Shown in pieces: positions 1-6,446 of a DNA stretch of 6,451 nt. Position 1 is the first letter of the stretch. The number at the start of each line of letters is the position of its first letter. The stretch covers positions 1 through 6,451 of the forward strand of contig JAEXRB010000107.1 of NCBI GenBank assembly GCA_023438325.1. Direction: 5' to 3'. The notes beneath the pieces were generated by a model. The model saw only the letters and a program-made list of their open reading frames with translations, searched no databases and was not told the DNA's origin. The translations under genes were made by a program, and so were the position numbers. The stretch is from Pseudomonadota bacterium (GTDB lineage Bacteria > Pseudomonadota > Gammaproteobacteria > Xanthomonadales > Xanthomonadaceae).

Positions 1-23
1 CCATAGATCGCGAACAAGCCCAC
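1..23 (-). CDS. nadD: Probable nicotinate-nucleotide adenylyltransferase, N-terminal 7 codons only (cut by window edge)
   Basis: Only the start is visible. Reading from a GTG at 23-21 gives (M)GLFAIYG before the window ends. This fits the start of NadD, where a short hydrophobic strand leads into the GGTFDPxH nucleotide-binding motif. NadD adenylates nicotinate mononucleotide in NAD synthesis. The frame is the same as holA and opens only after the holA stop, so the start must be this GTG or the TTG at 17-15. The gap to holA is 6 bases and I see no good Shine-Dalgarno, so translation may be coupled to holA. holA-nadD is a common gammaproteobacterial order, which carries most of the identification. 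Seven residues alone cannot prove it. Confidence 0.6.
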
Positions 24-29
24 GAGGTT

Positions 30-1049
30 TCAGGCCGGCAGTGCGCGCGGCGCGACGATGCCGGCGATCAGGCGCTCCATCTCGCACCACGGGTCCCCAT
101 CACCGCGTCCTTTGGAGAGCCGATCCAACCGTGCGCAAGCTGCCATCAATCGTTCGAAATCCGGCAGCCCGCCGCGTGCCAGTGCGCGCTTGAAGGCCTG
201 TTCCTTGCTTTGCCACAGGCCGGCACTCTTTATCGCCTGAGCGAGGTTGCCGCCGCGCGCCTGGACATCGGCAAGCTTCACCAGAATGGCCACTTGCGAA
301 GCCACCCACGATAGCAATGCCGGCACCTGCGCGCCCTCACCCCGCAAACCGGCGAGGATGCGCAGCGCATGCGCGGCATCGCCGGCGAGTGCGGCATCGA
401 CCAGGCCGAATACGTCGTAGCGCGCACTGTCGGCCACCAGTGACTGCATCGTCGCCGCATCCAGCATGGCGCCCGGATGCAGCAAGGCGAGTTTGTCGAT
501 CTCCTGGGCCGCCGCCAGCAAATTGCCTTCCACCCGTTCGGCCAGAATCTCGATGCCGGCGCCATCGGCGCGCAAGCCACGCGACGCCAGACGCTGGCCG
601 ATCCAGCGCGGCAATTCATTGGGTTTCAGCGGCCACATCGGCACCACCCAGCCATCGCGCTCGATGGCTTTGACCCACGCGGTTTCGTGAGCGCGGCTCC
701 ACTGCGCGGCCTGAATCAGCAGCACGATGTCCGGGGCGGGATCTTGTGCGAACTGCGTGAGCACTTCGCCACCTTCCTTGCCGGGCTTGCCGGTGGGCAG
801 GCGCACTTCGATCAGGCGTCGCGCGCTGAACAACGAGAGGCTGGAAAAATCCCTCCTCACATCGTCCCAATCAAATCCGGTATCCACCTCGAACACGCTG
901 CGTTCGGCGAAGCCTTGCGCACGGGCGCGACTGCGTACGGCGTCGGCGGCCTCCAGCAAGAGCAAGGGCTCGGCACTGGCCAACAGCACCACCGATGGCA
1001 GCGCATCGCGCGCCAGGCGCTGCTCCAGCTGTGCTGCGGTCAACGACAC
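30..1049 (-). CDS. holA: DNA polymerase III subunit delta (clamp loader)
   Basis: The delta subunit of the clamp loader opens the beta sliding clamp so that it can be loaded on DNA at replication forks. The product is 339 residues, against about 343 in E. coli. Alignment from memory to E. coli HolA runs the full length: an N-terminal stretch with EPLLLLEAADAVR near residues 27-39 (the region that contacts the clamp), LPRWIGQRL near 147-155, EGNLLAAAQEIDKLALL in the middle domain, and a C-terminal helical collar ending in a DPWCEMERLIAG segment. The start is a GTG at 1049-1047. It is supported by a GGAGG eight bases upstream, and the frame closes at the lptE stop 33 bases before it. A TTG two codons later is less well spaced. 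It lies 30 bases after lptE and 6 bases before the probable nadD, so it is an internal operon gene. Confidence 0.95.
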   Translation of the reverse strand: MSLTAAQLEQRLARDALPSVVLLASAEPLLLLEAADAVRSRARAQGFAERSVFEVDTGFDWDDVRRDFSSLSLFSARRLIEVRLPTGKPGKEGGEVLTQFAQDPAPDIVLLIQAAQWSRAHETAWVKAIERDGWVVPMWPLKPNELPRWIGQRLASRGLRADGAGIEILAERVEGNLLAAAQEIDKLALLHPGAMLDAATMQSLVADSARYDVFGLVDAALAGDAAHALRILAGLRGEGAQVPALLSWVASQVAILVKLADVQARGGNLAQAIKSAGLWQSKEQAFKRALARGGLPDFERLMAACARLDRLSKGRGDGDPWCEMERLIAGIVAPRALPA

Positions 1050-1057
1050 CCAGCCAT

Positions 1058-1062
1058 CCTCC
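1058..1062 (-). promoter_or_regulatory. Ribosome binding site of holA
   Basis: GGAGG on the minus strand with eight bases to a GTG codon. It decides the holA start in favour of this GTG. An ATG that overlaps the end of the site (1057-1055) is in another frame and does not open holA. Confidence 0.8.
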
Positions 1063-1079
1063 GGCGCACGACCATGCCC

Positions 1080-1589
1080 TCAGCGCCCGGCCAGAACCGC
1101 ATCGATCCGTCGCAGGATGGCCTGGGCCATGTCGCGCTCCAGTTCGGCGCGCACCACTTCTTCTTCGCCCGGCGTACCTTGCGCGCGAAGGGTTTCGAAT
1201 TGATAAGTGCGTTCGAGCTGGATGTCCTGTCGCGGCACCACCGGCGCGCCGTCGGCATCGGTGAGCTGCATCGTCACTTCGTAACGCATGCTGTATTCCT
1301 GCACGCGGCCGGTGCGCCCGACCGAAAGCGGCCAGCGCGTCATGCGGTTTTGGGAAATGCGCAGCACCGCGCCGCGCTCCTCGCCCCGGGGTGCGCGCGC
1401 GCCGGAACGGGCAAGGGCCTGTTCCAGATTGCGTTGCAGGGGCGAATAGACATCGGCCACCTGGACGCTGATCCTGGCAAGTTCCGGCGGCAACACCATC
1501 TCGCCACGCAGCTTGAAGCCGCATGCGGCAAGCAAGGTGAACGCGCCCGCCATCACGGCGACGCGCAGCATGCGACCTGGCCCATTCAT
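1080..1589 (-). CDS. lptE: LPS-assembly lipoprotein LptE
   Basis: LptE is an outer-membrane lipoprotein that plugs the LptD barrel and helps insert lipopolysaccharide into the outer leaflet. The 169-residue product begins with a charged N-terminus and a hydrophobic segment (about residues 8-22). These end in a lipobox, L20-A-A-C23, followed by GFKLRG, a typical mature start for this family. Gly at +2 after the acylated cysteine agrees with outer-membrane sorting by the Lol system. The mature part (about 147 residues) carries the expected features: a segment on replacement of ends near LEQALARSG, alternating strand patterns, and a C-terminal helix ERDMAQAILRRIDAVL. Its start ATG overlaps the stop of the upstream GST gene (ATGA), so translation is probably coupled. 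A second ATG at codon 7 is possible but the overlap favours the first. The position between leuS and holA is the usual one for lptE and supports the call. Confidence 0.92.
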   Translation of the reverse strand: MNGPGRMLRVAVMAGAFTLLAACGFKLRGEMVLPPELARISVQVADVYSPLQRNLEQALARSGARAPRGEERGAVLRISQNRMTRWPLSVGRTGRVQEYSMRYEVTMQLTDADGAPVVPRQDIQLERTYQFETLRAQGTPGEEEVVRAELERDMAQAILRRIDAVLAGR

Positions 1590-2227
1590 GCAGCTTCTCC
1601 CGAAAAAACCTGCGCCGGCGAGGCGTATCCGGGCAGCGCTTCGATCCGCGCCTGCCAGCCGGAAACCGCTTCAGGCAGCACGGTGAACAACCCGGACGCT
1701 TGTGCGTAGGGCAGCCAGGCGTAGCAGGCCACATCGGCAATGGTGACGGTGTCGCCGACGAGGAATCGCCGGGTTGCCAACACCTGTGCCAGTCGCTCGA
1801 TGTCCTTGCCGGCACGGGCGTCGTACCAGGCCAGCACATCGGCCGGATACGTCCCGAAATGTCGCCCGGCGTAGCCGTGCGCGAGGTTCAGGCCGATGCG
1901 TTCAGCCTCCCAGAACAGCCATTCGCGCACGATGAGGCGCTGGCTTTCATCGCCTTCATGCAGCGCACTCTGGCGCCGCGCGAGGTATTCGCAGATCACG
2001 TTGGATTGGCACAGCGCCTGCCCGTCGATCAACAGCGTGGGCACCTCGTCAAAACGCGCCACGGCACGGAATGCCTCGGGCCGCTCGTCACGCGGCTGCG
2101 ACAGATCGACGATGCGCAAGTCGCAAGGCAGGCCGAGCAGGCGCAACGTCAACGCCACTTTGTAGGCAAAACCGGACAAGGCGGCGGCATACAGGACGGG
2201 TGTTTCGGTTTTCAGGGCGGGCGTCAT
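1586..2227 (-). CDS. Glutathione S-transferase family protein
   Basis: A 213-residue soluble protein with the two-domain GST layout and no signal peptide. The N-terminal thioredoxin-like domain (about residues 10-85) starts with LYAAALSGFAYKVALTLRL. S18 sits where the SGNxYKV type of bacterial GST has its glutathione-activating residue. VPTL (62-65) supplies the cis-proline loop and QSN (74-76) the gamma-glutamyl binding position. The all-helical C-terminal domain contains the N-capping box T162-x-x-D165 followed by an aromatic helix (VACYAWLPYA). The substrate cannot be told from sequence; such proteins may conjugate electrophiles or act in thiol redox chemistry. The gene begins 22 bases after leuS, and its TGA overlaps the lptE ATG, so it is embedded in the operon. 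The Shine-Dalgarno is weak (GGA some ten bases upstream of the ATG). Its base composition is like its neighbours. It is an unusual guest between leuS and lptE. Confidence 0.88.
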   Translation of the reverse strand: MTPALKTETPVLYAAALSGFAYKVALTLRLLGLPCDLRIVDLSQPRDERPEAFRAVARFDEVPTLLIDGQALCQSNVICEYLARRQSALHEGDESQRLIVREWLFWEAERIGLNLAHGYAGRHFGTYPADVLAWYDARAGKDIERLAQVLATRRFLVGDTVTIADVACYAWLPYAQASGLFTVLPEAVSGWQARIEALPGYASPAQVFSGEAA

Positions 2228-2249
2228 GGGCGGTTCCGAAGGCGGCGCA

Positions 2250-4970
2250 TCACGCCGCGACGATGTTGACGATCTTGCCAGGCACCACGATCACCTTCTT
2301 GACCGTCTTGTCCTTGAGGAACGCGGCCACGCCCGGCTCGGCCAGTGCGGCGGCTTCGGCAGCCTCGCGCGACACGTTCACCGGCAATTGGACGGTGCCG
2401 CGCAATTTGCCGTTGACCTGCACCGCCAGCGTCACCGCGTCGCGCTCGAGCGCCGCCGGATCCGCCTGCGGGAAGGCCACATCATCGACCAGCGTGGCCG
2501 ACTCACCCAGCGCCTGCCAAAGCACGAAGGCGGTGTGCGGCGTGATCGGATTGAGCAGCAACGTCACCGTGCGCAGTGCCTCATGCCGCAAGGCGCGGCC
2601 ATTGGGCGAAGCATCATCGAACTTGCCCAAGGCATTGAGAAACTCCATCACCGCCGCGATGGCGGTGTTGAAACTCAGGCGGCGGCCATAGTCGCTGGAG
2701 ACTTTCTGGATGGTCTCGTGCAACTGGCGACGCAGGGTCTTCTGCTCGGGCGTGAGCGCGGCCAGATCCAGCGCCTGCACCGGGCCTGCGGCCACATGCC
2801 TGGCCGCCTGTGCCCACAGGCGACGCAGGAAGCGGCTCATGCCTTCCACACCGGCTTCGTTCCACTCCAGCGACAGTTCCGGCGGCGCGGCGAACATCGA
2901 GAACAGGCGCACCGTATCGGCGCCGTACTTGCCGATCATCGACTGCGGGTCAACGCCGTTGTTCTTCGACTTGGACATCTTTTCGACAGGCCCAACATGC
3001 ACTTGTCGGTTATCGGATTTTAATACCGGGAAATAGGAATCATCGATCGGAGCAGCCGAAACCCACTCCACCTCCTCAGGGTTAAACCATTCCCTCGAAC
3101 CATCCTCCCTCTCCCGATAAAAAGTTATGGCAGTCACCATGCCCTGACACAGCAGGTTGGTGGCCGGCTCATCGGTTTCGACAAAGCCGGTATCGCGCAG
3201 CAGCTTGTGGAAGAAACGGAAATACAGCAGGTGCAAAATGGCGTGCTCGATGCCGCCGATGTACTGATCCACCGGCAACCAGTAGTTGGCGCGCTCATCC
3301 ACCATGTCCGGCGCGCCGGGCGAGGTGTAGCGGGCGTAGTACCAGCTCGATTCCATGAAGGTATCGAAGGTGTCGGTTTCGCGTTCGGCCGGCTTGCCAC
3401 ATTTCGGGCACGTGGTCTTGCGCCAGTTAGGGTCAGCCTTGATCGGCGACACCACGCCAGAGAAAGCCACCTCTTCCGGCAGACGCACCGGCAACTGGTC
3501 TTCCGGCACAGGCACCGCATCGCAATCGGGGCAATAGATCACCGGAATCGGACAGCCCCAGTAACGCTGGCGCGAAACGCCCCAGTCGCGCAGGCGGAAA
3601 CTCACCCGGCGCGCACCCTTGCCGTCCTTCTCAAAACGCGCAGCCAGAGCCGCGAATGCAGCGTCGAAATCCAGCCCGCTGTATTCACCCGAGTTCACCA
3701 GCGTGCCGTGCTCGGTGTATGCGCCTTCTTCCTGGATGCGGCGTTCGAATGTTTCGAACGCGCGCACTGCTTCATCGGTGGAGTACACGTCCAGCGGTGC
3801 GCCCGCGCCCAAGGCCGCAGCCATTGAATCGGCGTGGTTTTCCACATCGTGCCGCACCTCGCGCAATGCCTCGGCGGCTTCGGCATCCACGATCACCATC
3901 TTGATCGGGAGGTCGTACTTCTGCGCGAATTCCCAATCGCGCTCGTCATGCGCCGGCACCGCCATCACCGCGCCGGTGCCGTAACCCATCAGCACGAAGT
4001 TCGCGGCCCACACCGGCACGCGCTCGCCACTGACCGGATGGATCGCATAGCGGCCCGTGAACACGCCGCGCTTGTCCTGGGTTTCAAGATCCGCCGCCGT
4101 CGTGCTGCCCTGGCGACATTCCTCGATGAAGTAACGCAGCTCGTCGTAACCCTCCGCCGCAGCCAGCGCGACGGGATGCTCGGCGGCGACGGAGATGAAG
4201 GTGACGCCCATCAGGGTGTCCGGGCGCGTGGTGTAGACGCGCAATTCTTCGTCCGAATCTTCCAGCTTGAAGGCGATTTCCAGGCCTTCCGAGCGCCCGA
4301 TCCAGTTGCGCTGCATGGTCTTGACCGCATCCGGCCAGCCCGGCAGGGCGTCCAGACCATCGAGCAATTCCTGCGCGTAATCGGTGATCTTCAGGAACCA
4401 CTGCGGAATCTCGCGCTTTTCCACCAGCGCACCGGAGCGCCAGCCGCGCCCGTCGATGACCTGCTCGTTGGCCAGGACCGTCTGATCCACCGGATCCCAG
4501 TTCACCACCGAGTTCTTGCGGTACACCAGCCCCTTCTCGAACAAGCGCACGAACATGCGCTGCTCATGCACGTAGTAATCCGGCGAGCAGGTGGCAAACT
4601 CGCGCGACCAGTCGATCGCGTAGCCGAGCGACTGCAACTGCGTGCGCATGTGCTCGATGTTGGCGTAGGTCCACTTGGCCGGCGCGGTGCGGTGCTTGAT
4701 CGCTGCATTCTCCGCCGGCAATCCGAACGCATCCCAGCCCATCGGCTGCAACACGTTGTGGCCGGTCATGCGCTTGTAGCGGCTGATGACGTCGCCGATG
4801 GTGTAGTTGCGCACATGGCCCATGTGCAGCGCACCGGAGGGATACGGCAACATCGAAAGGCAGAAGAACTTGGGCCGGGAGGCATCCTCGACCACTTCGT
4901 AGGCGCGGGTATCGGACCAGAACTGCTGCGCGGCGGCTTCCACCGCCTTGGGATCGTAGGTTTCGTGCAT
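2250..4970 (-). CDS. leuS: Leucyl-tRNA synthetase (class Ia, with editing domain)
   Basis: Charges tRNA-Leu with leucine in the cytoplasm and hydrolyses mischarged tRNA. The product is 906 residues against 860 in E. coli. In order: the HIGH-type ATP motif HMGH (49-52) in the Rossmann fold; the CP1 editing domain with the threonine-rich site TTRPDT (T252) and the GTGAVMAVPAHDERD block (D345, which binds the amino group of the editing substrate); a second half-fold with ETDTFDTFMESSWYY; the leucine-specific domain before KMSKS (664-668); an anticodon-binding helical domain; and a C-terminal domain ending VIVVPGKIVNIVAA. The ATG at 4970 is chosen because MHETYDPKAVEAAAQQFW matches the family N-terminus. 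The open frame runs on to an ATG at 5120, but those 50 residues are Arg/Ala-rich and unlike LeuRS. The Shine-Dalgarno is weak (AGG close to the ATG). Oddities: about 43 extra residues in CP1, a CxxC pair at 480-483 and 521-524, and a codon-use break at the leucine-specific domain. Confidence 0.98.
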   Translation of the reverse strand: MHETYDPKAVEAAAQQFWSDTRAYEVVEDASRPKFFCLSMLPYPSGALHMGHVRNYTIGDVISRYKRMTGHNVLQPMGWDAFGLPAENAAIKHRTAPAKWTYANIEHMRTQLQSLGYAIDWSREFATCSPDYYVHEQRMFVRLFEKGLVYRKNSVVNWDPVDQTVLANEQVIDGRGWRSGALVEKREIPQWFLKITDYAQELLDGLDALPGWPDAVKTMQRNWIGRSEGLEIAFKLEDSDEELRVYTTRPDTLMGVTFISVAAEHPVALAAAEGYDELRYFIEECRQGSTTAADLETQDKRGVFTGRYAIHPVSGERVPVWAANFVLMGYGTGAVMAVPAHDERDWEFAQKYDLPIKMVIVDAEAAEALREVRHDVENHADSMAAALGAGAPLDVYSTDEAVRAFETFERRIQEEGAYTEHGTLVNSGEYSGLDFDAAFAALAARFEKDGKGARRVSFRLRDWGVSRQRYWGCPIPVIYCPDCDAVPVPEDQLPVRLPEEVAFSGVVSPIKADPNWRKTTCPKCGKPAERETDTFDTFMESSWYYARYTSPGAPDMVDERANYWLPVDQYIGGIEHAILHLLYFRFFHKLLRDTGFVETDEPATNLLCQGMVTAITFYREREDGSREWFNPEEVEWVSAAPIDDSYFPVLKSDNRQVHVGPVEKMSKSKNNGVDPQSMIGKYGADTVRLFSMFAAPPELSLEWNEAGVEGMSRFLRRLWAQAARHVAAGPVQALDLAALTPEQKTLRRQLHETIQKVSSDYGRRLSFNTAIAAVMEFLNALGKFDDASPNGRALRHEALRTVTLLLNPITPHTAFVLWQALGESATLVDDVAFPQADPAALERDAVTLAVQVNGKLRGTVQLPVNVSREAAEAAALAEPGVAAFLKDKTVKKVIVVPGKIVNIVAA
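2982..3134 (-). other. Leucine-specific domain segment of leuS with foreign-looking codon use
   Basis: Residues 613-663 of LeuRS, immediately before KMSKS, correspond in position and length (51 against 49 residues) to the leucine-specific domain of E. coli LeuRS. By direct count, 25 of 51 codons end in G or C (49 %), against 42 of 51 just upstream and 45 of 51 just downstream. Codons rare in the surrounding gene cluster here: ATA, two AGG, TTA, AAA, CGA, CAA, GTA, plus many codons ending in T. The reading frame is intact. The change in composition begins directly after the conserved CQGMV and ends at the conserved KMSKS. I infer gene conversion or a laterally acquired domain. Relaxed selection on this mobile domain is the alternative. 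Confidence 0.7.
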
Positions 4971-4999
4971 AACCTGAAGTGCGGCAACGGCAATACGCC

Positions 5000-5029
5000 A
5001 GCCTACCGCAGCAGCCGGAGATTGCTCAA
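5000..5029 (-). promoter_or_regulatory. Candidate sigma-70 promoter of the leuS operon
   Basis: On the minus strand, TTGAGC (5029-5024) and TAGGCT (5005-5000) are 18 bases apart. The first four bases of the -35 match the consensus, as do the key first, second and last bases of the -10. Transcription would begin near 4993, giving a leader of about 23 bases before the leuS ATG. It lies downstream of the terminator-like hairpin, which fits separate transcription of leuS. Such matches also arise by chance. Confidence 0.4.
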
Positions 5030-5042
5030 TCCAAAGGTGGGG

Positions 5043-5064
5043 AAACGGCGCCCGAGCGCCATTT
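5043..5064 (-). terminator. Possible intrinsic terminator or bidirectional hairpin
   Basis: On the minus strand the RNA can fold AAA-U-GGCGC around a UCGG loop with GCGCC-G-UUU: five GC pairs, a U-G wobble and three A-U pairs. Only three U residues follow before a run of C, so the U tract is short. The hairpin lies about 185 bases after the ftsZ stop and just before the leuS promoter, the right place to end the ftsZ transcript. The fold is weaker on the plus strand, where the wobble becomes a C-A mismatch. Confidence 0.35.
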
Positions 5065-5170
5065 GCATATCGTGCCCGTTTGCAGGCCCGGCCGGAAGCT
5101 CGCTTGGCACGGCCCATCACGAACGAGGTGCCTTGCGCCCGCAGCTGGAATCAGCTCCGCCCCGACCCGG

Positions 5171-5195
5171 TGGAGGTGGCCTTAGCCAACCTCCA
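5171..5195. repeat. Inverted repeat forming a strong hairpin
   Basis: TGGAGGT (5171-5177) and ACCTCCA (5189-5195) are perfect seven-base arms. Inside them GGC (5178-5180) pairs with GCC (5185-5187) after one bulged base at 5188, leaving a four-base CTTA loop. No U tract follows on either strand, so it is not a classical intrinsic terminator. It lies 53 bases after ftsZ and may protect the 3' end of the ftsZ message or assist Rho-dependent termination. The function is not known. Confidence 0.5.
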
Positions 5196-5248
5196 GTGCC
5201 AATCCGGGTTCGCGCCTTCCCTGGCGCAGGGCGTTCCGAGGGTCTGCG

Positions 5249-6433
5249 TCAATCCGCCTGGCGGCGCAGGAAGCTGGGGATATCCAGATAATCCATCGCG
5301 GTGTTCTGCACGCTCGATTGCGCCGGCGTGGCCGGGGCGCTGGGCATGGCCGCGGTGGCGGGCATGGCATCGGGATAGAGCGGTTGGCCAGTGGTGGCAT
5401 CACGTACCAGACGCACCGGTCGCGGCGCGGAAGCGACTTCGCGCTCGGGAGTGCGCACCGGCTGGCGTGAAGCCGCACGATTGAGGCCCGTGGCGACCAC
5501 GGTGACGCGCACTTCGTCCTGCATGTCAGGATCGAGCACGGTGCCGATGACCACGGTGGCATCTTCGGAGGCCAGACCTTCAATGCTGCGACCCACTTCG
5601 TCGAACTCGCGCATGGTGAAGTCCGGGCCGGCGGTGATGTTGACCAGGATGCCGTTGGCACCAGACAGGTTCACATCGTCCAGCAGCGGGTTGCTGATGG
5701 CCTTTTCCGCCGCTTCCATCGCACGCTCTTCGCCGCGCGCCGCGCCGCTGCCCATCATCGCCATGCCCATTTCGCTCATCACGGTGCGCACGTCGGCAAA
5801 GTCCACGTTGATCAGGCCGGGGCGCACGATCAGGTCGGCGATGCCGCGCACCGCGCCTTGCAGCACGTCGTTGGCGGCACGGAAGGCTTGCACCATCGTG
5901 GCTTCGCGTCCGAGCACGGAGATCAGCTTCTCGTTCGGAATCGTGATGAGCGAATCGCAATGGTGCGACAGCTCCTCGATGCCCTTGAGTGCCACCTGCA
6001 TGCGACGGCGACCCTCGAACGGGAACGGTTTGGTGACCACGGCCACGGTCAGGATGCCCATTTCCTTGGCCAGTTGCGCGACCACGGGAGCCGCTCCCGT
6101 GCCGGTGCCACCGCCCATGCCGGCGGTGATGAACACCATGTCTGCGCCATCCAGCGCCTCGACGATGCGCTCGCGATCCTCAAGCGCGGCCTGTCGACCG
6201 ACTTCGGGATTGGCGCCCGCGCCCAGACCCTTGGTGACGTTTCCGCCCAATTGCAGCACCTGACGTGCGCCGACGTTGTGGATCGCCTGCGAATCGGTGT
6301 TGGCGCAGATGAACTCCACGCCATCGACTTGTGAATTGACCATGTGCGCCACTGCATTGCCGCCGCCGCCGCCGACGCCGACGACCTTGATGACTGCATT
6401 GGGTGCCATGCTTTCTACCAGTTCGAACGCCAT
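5249..6433 (-). CDS. ftsZ: Cell division protein FtsZ
   Basis: The bacterial tubulin homologue that polymerises with GTP into the Z-ring at midcell and recruits the divisome. The product is 394 residues (E. coli 383). Visible parts: GVGGGGGNAV (about 19-28) for nucleotide binding; the tubulin signature GGGTGTG (107-113); the T7 synergy loop NVDFADV (209-215) with the acidic residue that completes the GTPase site of the next subunit; a globular domain ending near residue 320; a Pro/Ala/Arg-rich disordered linker of about 60 residues; and the C-terminal peptide DYLDIPSFLRRQAD (381-394), which binds FtsA, ZipA and other partners. The start is the ATG at 6433, eight bases after GGAGG. The in-frame ATG at 6448 lies just before this site and is not a likely start. 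ftsA, the usual upstream gene, would lie outside the window. No lpxC follows. Confidence 0.98.
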   Translation of the reverse strand: MAFELVESMAPNAVIKVVGVGGGGGNAVAHMVNSQVDGVEFICANTDSQAIHNVGARQVLQLGGNVTKGLGAGANPEVGRQAALEDRERIVEALDGADMVFITAGMGGGTGTGAAPVVAQLAKEMGILTVAVVTKPFPFEGRRRMQVALKGIEELSHHCDSLITIPNEKLISVLGREATMVQAFRAANDVLQGAVRGIADLIVRPGLINVDFADVRTVMSEMGMAMMGSGAARGEERAMEAAEKAISNPLLDDVNLSGANGILVNITAGPDFTMREFDEVGRSIEGLASEDATVVIGTVLDPDMQDEVRVTVVATGLNRAASRQPVRTPEREVASAPRPVRLVRDATTGQPLYPDAMPATAAMPSAPATPAQSSVQNTAMDYLDIPSFLRRQAD

Positions 6434-6439
6434 TTTTGC

Positions 6440-6446
6440 TTCCTCC
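6440..6446 (-). promoter_or_regulatory. Ribosome binding site of ftsZ
   Basis: GGAGGAA on the minus strand, with eight bases between GGAGG and the ATG at 6433-6431. It is a near-ideal Shine-Dalgarno and excludes the in-frame ATG at 6448, which would translate through it. Strong initiation fits the high cellular amount of FtsZ. Confidence 0.85.

Larger units (their letters stand above)
4971..5248. other. Intergenic region between ftsZ and leuS
   Basis: A 278-base gap with no credible gene. Frames that cross it on either strand are extensions of antisense shadows or of leuS. Reading toward leuS it holds: a short GC-rich hairpin 17 bases after the ftsZ stop (5219-5231, CCCTG arms around a three-base loop), a longer hairpin at 5171-5195, a five-base-pair hairpin at 5143-5156 (AGCTG/CAGCT), a terminator-like hairpin at 5043-5064, and a probable leuS promoter at 5000-5029. 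It therefore probably separates the ftsZ transcript from the leuS operon. Confidence 0.6.

Noticed and set aside
477..1709. Long plus-strand open frame of 410 codons
   Set aside because: It lies antisense to holA, lptE and part of the GST gene, which are all firmly identified. No domain is visible and it crosses three real genes.
871..1839. Minus-strand open frame of 322 codons overlapping GST, lptE and holA
   Set aside because: It is an alternative frame over three well-supported genes, Arg/Ala/Gly-rich and without family features.
4971..5120. N-terminal extension of leuS from an ATG at 5120
   Set aside because: The 50 extra residues are Arg/Ala-rich, do not resemble any LeuRS N-terminus, and would cover the likely promoter and hairpin. 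The ATG at 4970 matches the family start.
5201..5216. GGGTTCG resembling a tRNA T-arm
   Set aside because: The bases around it do not form the five-pair T stem, and no acceptor or anticodon arm can be found nearby.
3834..5291. Long plus-strand open frame of 485 codons
   Set aside because: It runs antisense to leuS and across the gap. The translation is rich in His, Arg and Ala with no recognisable domain, as expected for the reverse strand of a GC-rich gene.
5391..6263. Plus-strand open frame of 290 codons opposite ftsZ
   Set aside because: It is Ser/Arg/Thr-rich, low in complexity and fully antisense to ftsZ; a codon-bias shadow.
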